Assembly (NCBI GenBank): GCA_900291925.1
Contig: UWYS01000011.1
Span: forward strand, 124,001-188,000
DNA from: Thecaphora thlaspeos
Taxonomy: Eukaryota; Basidiomycota; Ustilaginomycetes; Urocystidales; Glomosporiaceae
Direction of reading: 5' to 3'
Length of the DNA stretch: 64,000 bases
A program made the translations under genes and the position numbers. This document shows positions 40,501-51,378 of this stretch, piece after piece (within the stretch, counting starts at the first letter, position 1; each line of letters starts with the position of its first letter). The notes under the pieces were generated by a model that saw nothing but the letters and a program-made list of their open reading frames with translations, did no database searches and was not told the origin of the DNA.

Positions 40501-43500
40501 ATGGGCATCTCTGGCCTCCTGCCGCTCCTCAAGGACATCCAGACGCCCAAACATGTAGCCGACTACCGTGGTCAGACGATCGGCATAGACGCCTACGTAT
40601 GGCTCCATCGCGGAGCATACGGGTGCGCTCGCGAGATTCTCCTCAACCAACCCACCGACCGCTACATCGCTTACGCCGTCGGGCGCATCCGCCTCCTCCA
40701 GCATCATGGCATCACGCCTTACATCGTGTTCGATGGCGACCGCCTCCCCGCAAAGCAGTGCACCGAAGACGACCGCGAGCAAAAGCGCGCCGACTATCTC
40801 GAAAGGGCCAGAGCGCTCGAGCGCGCGGGCGACGTCAACGAGGCTAGGGAGCTCTACGCCAAGTGCGTCGACATCACCCCAGCCATGGCCTACCAGCTCA
40901 TCAAGCTGCTCCGCCGCGAGAGAATTCCCTATGTTGTCGCGCCCTTCGAGGCAGACGCACAGCTCGCCTTTCTCGAGCGACAGGGTCTCATCGACGGCAT
41001 CATCACCGAAGACTCGGACCTCCTCGTCTTCGGCTGCGAAAAGGTCCTCTTCAAGCTCGACCAGGGTGGCCACTGCATCGAGATCCTCCGCTCGCGCTTT
41101 GCCCTCACGCGCCAGGTCATCCTCAGCGGGTGGACGCCCGTTGAATTCCGACAGATGGCTATCCTCAGCGGCTGCGACTATCTCCCCTCAATCGTCGGCA
41201 TGGGCCTCAAGAACGCCCACCGCTTGCTGCGCCGGTACAAGACCGTCGAAAAGGTCCTCCAGGCGGTCCGTCTCGAGGGCAAGATGCGCGTCCCGCCCGC
41301 CTACGCCCGCGAATTCCGCAAGGCCGAGCTGACTTTTGTCCACCAGCGCGTCTGGGACCCCACACAGGGCAGGATGACGACCCTGACCCCGCTCCCGGAC
41401 GGCACGTCGGACGACATGGTCCCGTTCATCGGCGCACCGATCGATGACGAGCTAGCCAGGCAGATTGCCGTGGGCGACGTCGACCCCGTTACCCGCCTCG
41501 CAATGGTCGACCTCCTTCCGACGCCGCCGCCAAGACCATCGGCAGCATCAGGCCTGAGGAGCAATAGCTGGACCGGCTCAAGCAGCGGTTCGACTCGTTC
41601 GAGCGCCTTTACACGCTCGACGACATCGACGACGATCGCGGTCGCGGCCGGGGGCAGCGGCAACAGTGGCAACGGCGGAGCTCCCTCGCTCTCTCCCTTT
41701 TACCGCCCATCGGTCGGTCTCGCCAAGAAGCCGGTCTCGACAGAGGCCGGCCTTCAGACGATCAAAAACTTCTTTGGCGCCAAACCGGCGGCGAGCCCCA
41801 AGCCGAAGCCAGGCGATGCGCCTGCTGCCATTGCTGCTGCTGCCGGGCCTAGCAGGATTCCCCTGCCCCTCTCCACCAGAGACACGAACGCCACACGTCG
41901 AGCCCCGTCCCCGCCGTCATCAAGTCCATCTGCTGTCGTGGTCGACAAGGGGAAGCGGAAGGCGGTACAAGTGTTCGAGGACGACGTCGAGAACGCACCG
42001 TTGGAGCTTGTGGGTGCGACTCCCAAGCCCGTCAAGAGCAAATTCTTCAAGAGGACAACCGAAGGATCCCTCGAGGCCGCGGCGAAGAGTGTCGCCAACG
42101 ATATTATCAGCCTCGACGTCGCCACAGCAGCAGAGGCCGCAGCAGTGATGTCGACATCGACGTACCTCGAGCTGGATGGCAGGACACCGCGCCGCGCCAC
42201 CATCCGCTTCTCGCAAACGACCCCGTCCAAGATCTGGGAAGGCTGCGAAGACATGGACGAGTTCATGAAGTCATCGCCCTCGCAGCACCTTGCCGCCGCC
42301 TCAGCGGGCCCGTCGCGGCAGAGTAACAACCGACTACAGCGTCTCCTGCAAGACCAACAGGCGCTCCTCCCGTCGTCATCGCCCTTTGCGACGCCGCGCG
42401 ACGATCCAGAGACGCTTGAGACGCTCGAATCGCTTGACCTCCGACGATCGAGCGACGTGGACGGAGCCAGCGTGGTGGCACAGGCGACGCCGAGGAAGCG
42501 GAAACGGCCGAAGTCGGGGGACAATAGCTATGGCCGCAACGGGGACGCAGCAGAGGACTCGGACCACAGCAGCGGCTTTATCTCGAGCCCGGCGTCCTCC
42601 GTCCGACCTCAGCGGCACCGTCGGATGAGCTCAGACGCTTTCGGGGACCTGATCGAAGGAGATGAGGGTGATGACGATACAATGCCGTCGTCACCTATCT
42701 CGCCCTTCAAAGCTCGCAAAAACCACCAGCCAGCAGTGACAGCGGCAGCAGCAGCAGCAGCAGCAGCAGCGACGCGCTGGTCCGAGGGAGACGATCAGAT
42801 TGCCGACCCGATGGAGATCCAGCCGTCATCTGATTCGATCGAGGCGGACGATGACGCTCACTGCCTGCGGCCACAGCCAGGAGGGCGGCAGGAAGAAGCA
42901 GCAGCTTCAGCGGTGGGCCGGAGCCTGATGGCGCAGTTCGGCTGGCAGGGCGGGCACGGCACCTCGCCTCCCTCGCTGGGGTGCGGACCAACGGCCGCGG
43001 CAGCAACGCGGACAAAGATTTCGCCACCTCCACCACCACCGGCCTCTCGACCCGCACGCCGCAGCCCATCGGATCAGACTCCCAGGAGACCAACGACCGC
43101 AGCTCGGCCCCTGCTACCGATCTCGAACCGCACACCCACCGCTACCGCGCCATCGCCTGCCCCGGCCACGCTTGGCAAGCTCGACGCCTTCCGCTTCGGC
43201 GGGGCCGAGACAAGTACGCCGATCGGGAAGGGCAAGCTGTTTCGGACTGTCTCGGACAACACCGAGTCGGGCCGACAAGGTCAAGGACAGGGTGAGACCA
43301 AGAGGGCAGTCAGGCCAACACCTAGCCGCTCGGCAACGTCGTGCTCGACTAAGGCAAGGCTGACGTTCGTAGGCGACGATGTGGAAAATGACACCGCGGC
43401 GGTGGCGCTAGGATCGGGTATCAAGACGAACAGGCTGGAAAGGTTCAGGTTCTCGGGCGGTATGGGTGCGAGCGGGTGCGAACAGCGGGCGGACTTGAGA

Positions 43501-43518
43501 GGGGGGACCCGGGGGTGA
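40501..43518 (+). CDS. EXO1: Exonuclease 1 (Rad2/XPG family)
   Basis: Single exon, 1005 residues starting with the invariant MGISGLLPLLKD. The N nuclease domain has D30 (IGIDAYVWLH) and D78 (IVFDGDRLP); the I domain has E150/D152 (PFEADAQLAF), D171/D173 (ITEDSDLLVFG) and D226 (SGCDYLPSI), all at the canonical positions. A helical clamp and H2TH-like region follow (VGMGLKNAHRLLRRYKTVEK). The long disordered C terminus holds a PIP-box-like LQTIKNFF at 418-425 and a KSKFF at 512-516 that matches the Mlh1-interacting (MIP) box of yeast Exo1, plus poly-Ala tracts. EXO1 works 5'-3' in mismatch repair and end resection. The catalytic core appears intact. Confidence 0.95.
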   Translation: MGISGLLPLLKDIQTPKHVADYRGQTIGIDAYVWLHRGAYGCAREILLNQPTDRYIAYAVGRIRLLQHHGITPYIVFDGDRLPAKQCTEDDREQKRADYLERARALERAGDVNEARELYAKCVDITPAMAYQLIKLLRRERIPYVVAPFEADAQLAFLERQGLIDGIITEDSDLLVFGCEKVLFKLDQGGHCIEILRSRFALTRQVILSGWTPVEFRQMAILSGCDYLPSIVGMGLKNAHRLLRRYKTVEKVLQAVRLEGKMRVPPAYAREFRKAELTFVHQRVWDPTQGRMTTLTPLPDGTSDDMVPFIGAPIDDELARQIAVGDVDPVTRLAMVDLLPTPPPRPSAASGLRSNSWTGSSSGSTRSSAFTRSTTSTTIAVAAGGSGNSGNGGAPSLSPFYRPSVGLAKKPVSTEAGLQTIKNFFGAKPAASPKPKPGDAPAAIAAAAGPSRIPLPLSTRDTNATRRAPSPPSSSPSAVVVDKGKRKAVQVFEDDVENAPLELVGATPKPVKSKFFKRTTEGSLEAAAKSVANDIISLDVATAAEAAAVMSTSTYLELDGRTPRRATIRFSQTTPSKIWEGCEDMDEFMKSSPSQHLAAASAGPSRQSNNRLQRLLQDQQALLPSSSPFATPRDDPETLETLESLDLRRSSDVDGASVVAQATPRKRKRPKSGDNSYGRNGDAAEDSDHSSGFISSPASSVRPQRHRRMSSDAFGDLIEGDEGDDDTMPSSPISPFKARKNHQPAVTAAAAAAAAAATRWSEGDDQIADPMEIQPSSDSIEADDDAHCLRPQPGGRQEEAAASAVGRSLMAQFGWQGGHGTSPPSLGCGPTAAAATRTKISPPPPPPASRPARRSPSDQTPRRPTTAARPLLPISNRTPTATAPSPAPATLGKLDAFRFGGAETSTPIGKGKLFRTVSDNTESGRQGQGQGETKRAVRPTPSRSATSCSTKARLTFVGDDVENDTAAVALGSGIKTNRLERFRFSGGMGASGCEQRADLRGGTRG

Positions 43519-44662
43519 CAGCATCGCTTCTCGTTGTTGGAGAGGCGATGTAGGCACACTACTTATCAACCACTAGCAATGGCTACTTAGCCACAACATC
43601 TCAGCATCTTTCCCTGCCACACACAACTTGTAACATAGTAGCATCTTCCGGATCAATCATCTCGACTTCTGAACGTCGGCAGCAGCGCCAGCCAGATGCT
43701 ACCCTCGATGCACAGACAGGGACGATCGCAGCGTGCACAAAACACGCATTGGCACTGAATGGACGCAGAGAAATGTAGATTGCCAATCGCCGAAGCCGTC
43801 GACCTCCAACATGTCCCGTCTTGAAGCTGGGATCCGAGACTGAGCCTAAGATCGCGCAGAGCAAGGAAGAAGAGCGAGTCAGCGTCAGCTCCCGTCATTG
43901 ACCATTGATTTCTAGCCGTTGGTGCCGTGACCGCCCATCCCGTCCCACCACCCAAGAGGAGTGGAGGGGATGGAAGGAAGCGTCAGTTTCATGATAGGTA
44001 AGATTCGTTTTCGGCATCATCGACCTCACGTTCCCCCGGCCTCGAGAGCTCCAAGGGAATCGTGGACCGATGGATTTGCGGATTGACAGATGTTGAAATC
44101 GGGAGTCGTCCTTCGCTTTGGTCTGTGTCGGCGTCGAGGCGGTGTTGTGGTCGGACGACGGACAAGGTCAGGACCAAGATACTCACGGGAACGGGTCGGT
44201 GTGGTGTGGTAAGAGGAAGAGGTGAGGCAAGGGGAGAGAGAGGCAAGCTCTCATATCTCTTTTTTTCTTGCCCGCTCTTCGCGCCCTCTGCTTTGCGAGA
44301 GTGCCGCCTCGGACCCGCGCGGCAGCGTCCCGGCCGTTTAACCTCAGCCCCCGGAATGCACGGGCCGACCCACGGGCACCCCCTTTGTTCCGGTGGAGCC
44401 AACGTCTACCTACAATCGTCCGCTCCTCTCCACCTTTCAAGGTTCCCACAGCCAGCCTGCGATACCCAAGGCCTCTCCCGGCGACTTTCTATCGACCTTC
44501 GGCCGTCCCCTTTGTTCCCCTAGGACCGCACTCGCCATACCTTGAGCCTTACCTCCACCGACCGCTCCACTTCGGAGCTTTGAGCCTCACCCTGGTCCCT
44601 CTGTTGCGTTCCCACCGCCCACCCCCTGTCCCACCCCAAATAAAGCTTCATCGACCGCTGCG
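43519..44662. other. Intergenic, EXO1 3' flank to AP-2 mu leader
   Basis: About 1.1 kb; no gene recognised. The last ~250 bases are pyrimidine-rich leader sequence. Confidence 0.5.
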
Positions 44663-46452
44663 ATGATATCAGCCTTCTTCATCTTCAACCAGAAGGGCGA
44701 GGTGCTCATCTCTCGTCTCTTCCGGAGCGACTTGAAGCGTAGCATCGCCGACATCTTCCGCATCCAGGTCGTCTCGAACCCGGACGTCCGCTCGCCCATC
44801 ATCACGCTCGGCAGCACCAGCTTCTTCCACGTTCGGCACGAGAACCTCTACCTCGTCGCCGTCACAAAGTGCAACGCCAACGCCGCACTCGTCTTCGAGT
44901 TCTGCTATCGGGTCGTCAGCATCGGGAGGAGCTACTTTGGCGGCAAGTTCGACGAAGAGGCGGTCAAGAACAACTTTGTGCTGATCTACGAGCTGCTCGA
45001 TGGTAAGTGTCCGCGAGGCTCGGCACAGTGTTGGTGAGAGCCGCTGTCTGATCAAAGCTTCCCTCTCCCCGGCTCCGAACGTCACATGCCCACGCAGAGA
45101 TCCTCGATTTTGGCTACCCGCAGAACAGCGAGATCGACACGCTCAAGATGTACATTACCACCGAGGGCGTAAAGTCAGAACAGGCGGTGCGCGAGGACTC
45201 GTCAAAGATCACCATCCAGGCTACGGGAACCACCAGCTGGAGGAGGGCAGACGTAAAGTACAGGAAGAACGAGGCGTTCGTAGACGTCATCGAGACGGTC
45301 AACCTGCTGATGAGCAGCAAAGGTGAGCAGGCGAGGACGCCGTTCGTAGTCCGGACGGAATGAGACGAGATGAACAAGCTCAGGAGACGGCGGCTGATGA
45401 GAGTTCTGAATTCCCTTGTACAGGGACGGTGCTGAGAGCCGACGTCGACGGTCAGATCCTGATGCGAGCCTACTTAAGCGGAATGCCCGAGTGCAAGTTC
45501 GGCCTCAACGACAAGCTGGTGCTCGAGAAGAAGTGAGTAGTCAGCTTGCGCCGTCGTTGCGGCGGCGAGCATCCTCGCAGCTCGCAAGAAGGTCTCGGCT
45601 GACGTCCCTGGTTCTTCTTTGTTGATGATGCATCCCGCACAGCAATCGGAACCGCGGCAAGGTAGATGCCGTCGAGCTGGACGACTGCCAGTTCCACCAG
45701 TGCGTGAAGCTCGGCAAGTACGACACAGATCGCAGCATCAGCTTCATCCCACCAGATGGCGAGTTCGAGTTGATGAGGTGAGTCTCAGAGTATCTTCCGC
45801 CTCCCTCCACGCAAGCTCGGCCTTCCCTCTCAACCAAGATCCACTCGGTCCTGCTCCCGATCACGACAGGTATCGATCGACGACGAACGTCAACCTGCCG
45901 TTCAAGGTGCATCCGATCGTCGAGGAGGTCTCCAAGAGCCGCGTCGAGTACACCATTAACCTGCGCGCCAACTTTGACGCCAAGCTGAGCGCCAACAACG
46001 TGGTGCTGCGCATCCCCACGCCCCTGAATACGACAAACGTAAAGTGCCAGGTGTCGCTGGGCAAGGCGAAATACGTGCCCGACGAAAACGTCGTCGTGTG
46101 GAAGTGAGTCTCTCGGCCATGCCTCTTTCCTTGTTTGCCCTCTCCCTCTCTCTCTGTTCCTTTTCGTTCCTGCTTGACTGACGACACTGGTGCGACTGTG
46201 ACATCCGACAGGATCCCACGCATGCAGGGCATGTCGGAAACGACATTTACCGCCGAGGCCGAGCTGTCATCGACGACGCATCGCAAGGCGTGGACGAAAC
46301 CGCCGATCGAGGTGCAGTTCCAGGTGCTGATGTTTACGGCGTCGGGACTGCTGGTGCGCTTCCTCAAGGTATTTGAAAAGAGCAACTACCAGAGCGTAAA
46401 GTGGGTCAGGTATCTGAGTAGGAGTAGCGGGAGCTATTTGATCAGGTTCTAG
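44663..46452 (+). CDS. APM4: AP-2 adaptor complex mu subunit
   Basis: Six exons: 44663-45002, 45098-45322, 45424-45532, 45643-45777, 45870-46103, 46212-46452; introns 92-110 bp; 427 residues, close to the 435 of animal AP-2 mu. The longin-like N domain is [59 protein letters not shown]. The mu-homology domain is [60 protein letters not shown] and [20 protein letters not shown]. Every junction restores a conserved block in phase. It binds Yxx-phi cargo and PIP2 in clathrin-coated pits at the plasma membrane. The longin domain with FHVRHEN and the 427-residue length favour AP-2 over AP-1 mu. Confidence 0.93.
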
Positions 46453-47609
46453 GTGGCGGAGAGAAGGGGAGAGATTATAATATGCAGAAACGATAGCTGG
46501 GCGTCGATGATAGAGAGGGTACAGTACGTGTTTTCTGTGAAAGCACCACCAGTCTCGGTGGACTGAACCGCTGCTGTGCATTTGCAGAATCTTAGAAACT
46601 GCGCGTTCGACCGCTCCCGCTTGACGACTGGCCAGTGGGCGTCGAAACGTATGGCGACGTCCCTTGCGCCCCCCTCGTCGTCGTCAATAGACCAGTAGGC
46701 AGGTGTCAAACACACCTGCGACTCGCTTCTGACGAGCCTAGGGCACGGCGAGCCGTAACTAAATGAAGATGAAAGACACGACCGCAATTACAGCTCAACC
46801 TTAGCCACACAGAAGGGAGCGGCTAAAGCTTGCCCCATTCTAGCAACGTCAAAAGTGGACATTGCCCGCTTGTGTGTTGCGCGGTCTACAGTACGAGCAA
46901 GATTGGATCGTTTTGTGTCGAAGAGAGGTGGATGTGAAAGGTTGGTGTGTCTGGAGCCAAGAAGGGTAGGTACAGCCGACGCTTGCGTCCGATACGTCTA
47001 GTCTCTCATTACTACGACCTTGCAACCGAAAAAGAGGTACAAGAGATCAAACATCGGGCAAGGCTGGAGGCCCGATGTGAAAGCTCATCGGCGATAAAAG
47101 TCGTCTTTTCTCCGCGTTGAGAGGTAAAGTCCGTAGGCCGGCTTTTTCATACGTCCGTGGGCGTGGGACATGACGCGCCGCGCGGCGTAAGGTTGGTCTG
47201 TGCGCCTGAAGATTAATTGCTTCATAGGGCAGCTTGCATTCTCCGCAAGAGGTGAGGCCGCAGAGCAGGAGGGGGGAGGGGGAAGGGGGGAAAGTCACGA
47301 AGGCTTGCCGAGAGAGGAGGTGAGCTTTGTTTGCTGTGCGCCGCGCCCTGTCGCTCCGGATGCTCAAGGAGGGGGAGGGTACGGTACGTCGACGAGGCAA
47401 GACATGGCAAGGCATGGCCTTCCAGCCCAGCGCAGCCGTCGGTCAAATGCGAGGCCTATAAGAAGGCACGCTCCGACCCTGTACCATTCCCCAGTCGTCA
47501 TCCCCCTCATCTACACAGACACACGCACACACACCTACCTCCTCTCCACACCACACCACTACCACCACCACCACCCAACCCACCTCACAAGAACACAACC
47601 ACGTTCAAA
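46453..47609. other. Intergenic, AP-2 mu to PST2-like gene
   Basis: About 1.15 kb. It contains a perfect 8-bp stem hairpin at 46699-46719 in the 3' flank of AP-2 mu and a TATA-like box near 47457. No gene recognised. Confidence 0.5.
47457..47462 (+). promoter_or_regulatory. TATA-like box for the PST2-like gene
   Basis: TATAAG 153 bases upstream of the ATG at 47610; followed by a CA-rich leader typical of highly expressed fungal genes. Confidence 0.5.
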
Positions 47610-48488
47610 ATGGTCGCCAAGGTCGCCGTCGTTGTCTGGTCGCTCTACGGCCACATTGCCAAGCTCTCGGAGTCGGTCGTCGAGGGACTCAAGGCCTCGG
47701 GCGCCCACGTCAATGTCTACCAGTTCTCCGAGACGTTCCCCGAGGAGGTCCTCACCAAGATGCACGGTCAGAAGCAGATCACCAATGACCTCCCCGTCAT
47801 CACCCCCGCCAAGCTCATCGAGTACGACGGCATCGTGAGTGGTTCTCCAGCCCCAATCCCTGTCCCTTGTTTGGCCCGTCCGTCCTTTCGCAATCTTGCT
47901 GACCGATTCGTACAATGACGCCGGCGTTCCCGTGCTTCCTTGCCCACGCCCCCTGGCCCCGCAGATCTTCGGTTTCCCCACCCGCTACGGCCGTGCCCCC
48001 TCGCAGGTCTCGGCCTTCCTCGACGCTACCGGCGGCCTGTGGGCAAAGGGCGAGCTGGTCGGCAAGTTCGGTGCCACCTTCACCTCGACCGGCACGCAGC
48101 ACGGCGGTAACGAAACCACACACCTCACCACCCTTCCCTTCTTCGTCCACCACGGCATCAACGTACGTTCGCCCATCTTCCTTCCTGATTCCTCTGAATT
48201 TCGCGACGAGAAAAGCAGTTGCTGACCGACGATCCAATGTCATTTCCTTTTCTTTCTTTTTTTCCAAACCTTTGCACGTCCGCATAGTACGTCCCGCTGG
48301 GTTACCGCGCCTTTGCCAACCAGAGCACGCTCGACGAGCTGCACGGCGCCTCCGCCTACGGCGCGGGCACCATTGCCGGTGGCGATGGCTCGCGCCACGT
48401 GTCGGCCAACGAGCTGGCCATCGCCAAGACGCAGGGCGAGAGCTTCGGACAGGTCGTCAACACCTACGTCAAGGGAAAGTCGGCCTGA
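47610..48488 (+). CDS. PST2: WrbA/PST2-type NAD(P)H:quinone oxidoreductase (flavodoxin-like)
   Basis: Three exons: 47610-47834, 47965-48162, 48288-48488; introns 130 and 125 bp, both phase 0; 207 residues. The flavodoxin core begins [20 protein letters not shown] (FMN phosphate loop), continues with [19 protein letters not shown], and exon 2 gives [20 protein letters not shown] and [18 protein letters not shown], the WrbA signature. Exon 3 has [24 protein letters not shown] glycine-rich sequence and the [12 protein letters not shown] end. The family reduces quinones by two electrons and protects the membrane from oxidative stress, associated with eisosomes in yeast. A strong promoter-like context (TATA, CA-rich leader) suggests high expression; that is inference. 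Confidence 0.92.
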
Positions 48489-49054
48489 ATCCCATCGATT
48501 CAGCCTGAACCGATGAGGTGCGACTTGTTTGATCCCAGTTGATAGAATTGTCCTCACCTCGACGAGCAAGGTGAATTAAATTGCATCACTTTTGTCTGTA
48601 CCAGTCATTTGGAAATGCCTGGTCCGTTCTGTTTGGCGCTTGCTCGTTGCGTAAACAGACGCAAGGCGAGACGAGACGACAGCCTCGCAATACTCTCGAA
48701 CTCTTGACCCTAGAGACGCTCTATCAATCAGCTCTCAGAAAAAATTGTCTGATCTGACCGGAGACCGCGCGGTCGCGAGCGCGAATCTCATCTTTGAATG
48801 ACAATACCGGGTCGCAAGATGGAGCAAAACAATCAGAATCACCTCTTACCAGCGAGAAAGCACGACACTCACACATCCCCCATCGTCCATATCTGCACCG
48901 CACCTCACATGTCACCTTCAACATCGACATCACTGCTTTCGTGACAACAGCCGCCGCGGCTCATCGAAAAGCTATGAAGAAAAATTGCACATGAAAAATT
49001 AAATCAAAAGAAAAAATTATAAAAGAAAGCTTCTGATAAAGGGAAAAAAAAAAA
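48489..49054. other. Intergenic, AT-rich toward its right end
   Basis: About 570 bases. Bases 48960-49054 are strikingly A-rich compared with the rest of the window and end in an oligo-A run that is the oligo-T terminator of the adjacent tRNA gene on the minus strand. No protein gene. Confidence 0.6.
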
Positions 49055-49166
49055 CTCCAAATCCAGGGATTGAACTCGGATCTGCGCCACGCACTACAGA
49101 AGATGATAGAGTCGAATCCTCGCAAAGATTGACAAGGCGCCGTCATAGCCACTAAACTAATTCGGA
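49055..49166 (-). tRNA. tRNA-Asp (anticodon GTC) with a 40-nt intron
   Basis: Read on the minus strand, the mature form is 72 nt: acceptor strands TCCGAAT and ATTTGGA with discriminator G, D arm GTTTAGTGGCTATGAC, anticodon stem GCGCC/GGCGC with loop TTGTCAT, and T arm CCGAG-TTCAATC-CCTGG. It aligns well with yeast tRNA-Asp. A 40-nt intron sits between positions 37 and 38, the canonical site. An oligo-T run directly downstream is a Pol III terminator. One A-C mismatch in the T stem leaves open that it is a diverged copy or pseudogene. Confidence 0.75.
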
Positions 49167-49924
49167 AGCAATTATTGGTAAAGACACCTGGGTTTGGTTT
49201 AATACCACCATCTACCTGGTACCTTCTCTCGGCATCACCGAATCGGCCACCGTCGGCGGCCCGCCGGCTCCGGCGGCCCACCCCATCCACTCTTCGCTTC
49301 CCGCCGTGCTCTCCTGATTCTCGTACTTCCTGCTCGCTTTGCTCGTCTCTCTCTCCTGATTCCCATAGTTAGACAAGCGAAGCGAGTCTTGGCCGCCGTC
49401 TATAGTTGCCATCGGCGTCGCGCCTTCGGCGCGACCGCCTTTTTCGGTCTCGCTCCCGCTCATTCTCTAGTTCTTTACAGTATCAGCCGCGGCCCTGCAG
49501 GCCATGCCACCATATGGCCGAGCTTTGTCGTCGCTGTACCTTACAGTCGATCCTGGGTCTCAAGTTGCAATGCCACAAAATCTCACTCGGACTTCCATGC
49601 TCGCTCTTATTAGTATTGCACATATGAACATCATTTATTTATGTTTCCATGTCCGCTGACATGACGTGTCGGACAAGTGTTGTTTACAAGGTGCTTTGTA
49701 TGCCAGATTCACTAACAAGACAAACTGGCAATGTAACGTTCATAGCTACGGAAGCACGATCTGTTCAATTTCCGTCGACTCGCAAGGTGGGCTCTCCGTC
49801 TTGTTTTTCGGGACGAACACAGTCTCAGGTCGAGGAGTCGCTTGGTACACGCACGGAAGACGTCTTTCTTTGATCTAGAGATCGATGTCCGTATATCAGA
49901 GTCTAGATGGCGGTGAGAGGTTCT
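49167..49924. other. Intergenic, upstream of tRNA / 3' of the GH43-like gene
   Basis: About 760 bases of mixed composition; no gene recognised. Confidence 0.5.
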
Positions 49925-51217
49925 TTAGGCGGGGTATCGGGCTTTAAAAGCGCTGTTGTGCGATAGGGTAGAAAGGAAAGAAAGAAGAGTAGCGGGAAAG
50001 TGGTCAGTCTCAACGTGACAAGAGGAGACAAGGAGGAGGAAGAACAGGACAAAGGTGATAGGGAATTGTCAGGACGTACTCGTATTCTTCCTTGAGTAGC
50101 GGGGTGATGGAGCCGTGTTTGAGACCTTTGGGGAAGTTAGGGTAGTCGCTAGGCTTCCATGCGTTGGTCTCGATGTTGTTCGTCTCGTAAGGTAGGTACT
50201 CTGCAGACGTCGAGGGACAGGAGCACGGAAGGGGGAGAGATGGAGCGATATTCCTCAGGTCAGCCAGCTGGTTTCTTGGTCATGGACTTCTCGAAGCTAG
50301 GGCGACAACTCACGGGTGTAGTCGTCGAGCAGGAGGTGGTACTTGTTGGGGTCGAGGTTATCCTTGAAGCTCGCTGGGCCTTCCCTCTGGCTCGTCTGCG
50401 AGACGTAGCCGGGGACGCGCGTCCACGGTCCAAAGAGGCCGTTGCTCGAGTTCTCCTGGAACACCTGACCGACGGTCTCGTCCTTTGCGAAGCGGGCGTA
50501 CTGCCGTCCCGTTCCAAGGTACTGGAACTCCTGGTCGATCAAGGGCGTGTCGGGGAGGGCCCAGTAGTCCTTAGGCTCGGAGAACGTCGCAAAGTCCTTT
50601 GTCGTGGCGTATCGGATGCGGCCGAGCGTCGCGGCGCCTGTGTGTTCGGTGTCCTTTGCGTCGTACAGGCGCGAGGCCTAGAAGACGTAGTACTGCTTTT
50701 CGGCGTCGTTGTAAACGGCCGAGGGAGCCCAGGCCATGCCGGCCGTGTCGTCCTCGACGCGGACCAAGGAGCCGGCAGACCAGTCGACGAGGTTGGTCGA
50801 TTTCCACACGTTGAGCGACTTGCTACCCTTTGTGACGGCGCGGCCCCAGCTGAAGCCGGGCGCTCTGACTTCGAGGTCGGTGGCGATGACGTACCACTCG
50901 GTGCGCGCCGTGTTGTGGGTGAGGAAGGCATCGCGCGCCGCCTTTTCGCCGAGCTGCGAGAAGAGGACCGCTTTGCCCTGGTTGGAGAAGGAGAACTGGC
51001 TGGCGTCGTTGCCGTTCGAGAGGTAGAATTGAATCGCAGGGTTGGCGTTCGACTGGGTGGTGATCAGGTAGCCGACGTAGGGCGAAGCGGCGGTCTGGCG
51101 GGAGGCGAGCTCGGCATCGGCGCCTGAGGGGCTAGGAGCGGGAGCGGCGCCGGTCAGCGAGGCCAGCAGTGCAGAGGCAAACAGCGCCGAGGCGGTGATA
51201 TGGGTGGCAAACTTCAT
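49925..51217 (-). pseudogene. Secreted GH43-like glycoside hydrolase disrupted by an in-frame TAG
   Basis: Exons 51217-50314, 50200-50080 and 49952-49925 (introns 113 and 127 bp, correct phases) would encode 350 residues. Signal peptide about 1-24 (SALFASALLASLTGAAPA). The propeller sequence has YVGYLITTQSNANPAIQFYL, LNVWKSTNLVDWSAGSLV, AGMAWAPSAVYNDAEKQYYV, then [19 protein letters not shown] and a C-terminal EYDAFKARYPA. Codon 180 (50678-50680) is TAG where relatives read ...YYVFWAS; the frame continues intact for another 170 codons, so a single Trp-to-stop change explains it. GH43 enzymes trim arabinan/xylan side chains outside the cell. The WAPS where many GH43 proteins have WAPD is also notable. 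Could be a recent pseudogene, an allele or a sequencing error. Confidence 0.75.
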
Positions 51218-51370
51218 GGCGCTCGTGGAGTGAGATAGGATTGGATCCGAGGTTCAGAAGGACGAGAGAGAGCGGGAGAGAAGTTTGGCCTAGGGTAGGA
51301 GAAGGTGGGAGAGGAACGAATGGTGTTTTCTTGCCAGGACGAGAGGATGGTTGCGGCCTCTGTGGGTGGC

Positions 51371-51378
51371 CTTTTTAT
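51371..51378 (-). promoter_or_regulatory. TATA-like box for the GH43-like gene
   Basis: ATAAAAAG on the minus strand, about 155 bases upstream of the start codon. Confidence 0.4.

Noticed and set aside
46699..46719. Perfect 8-bp hairpin GCAGGTGT/ACACCTGC after AP-2 mu
   Set aside because: Single short hairpin in a eukaryotic 3' flank; could be chance, and no T-run or partner gene follows.
49105..49120. B-box-like GAGTCGAATCCTC on the plus strand inside the tRNA intron, hinting at a second tRNA
   Set aside because: No matching A-box or cloverleaf could be drawn on the plus strand.
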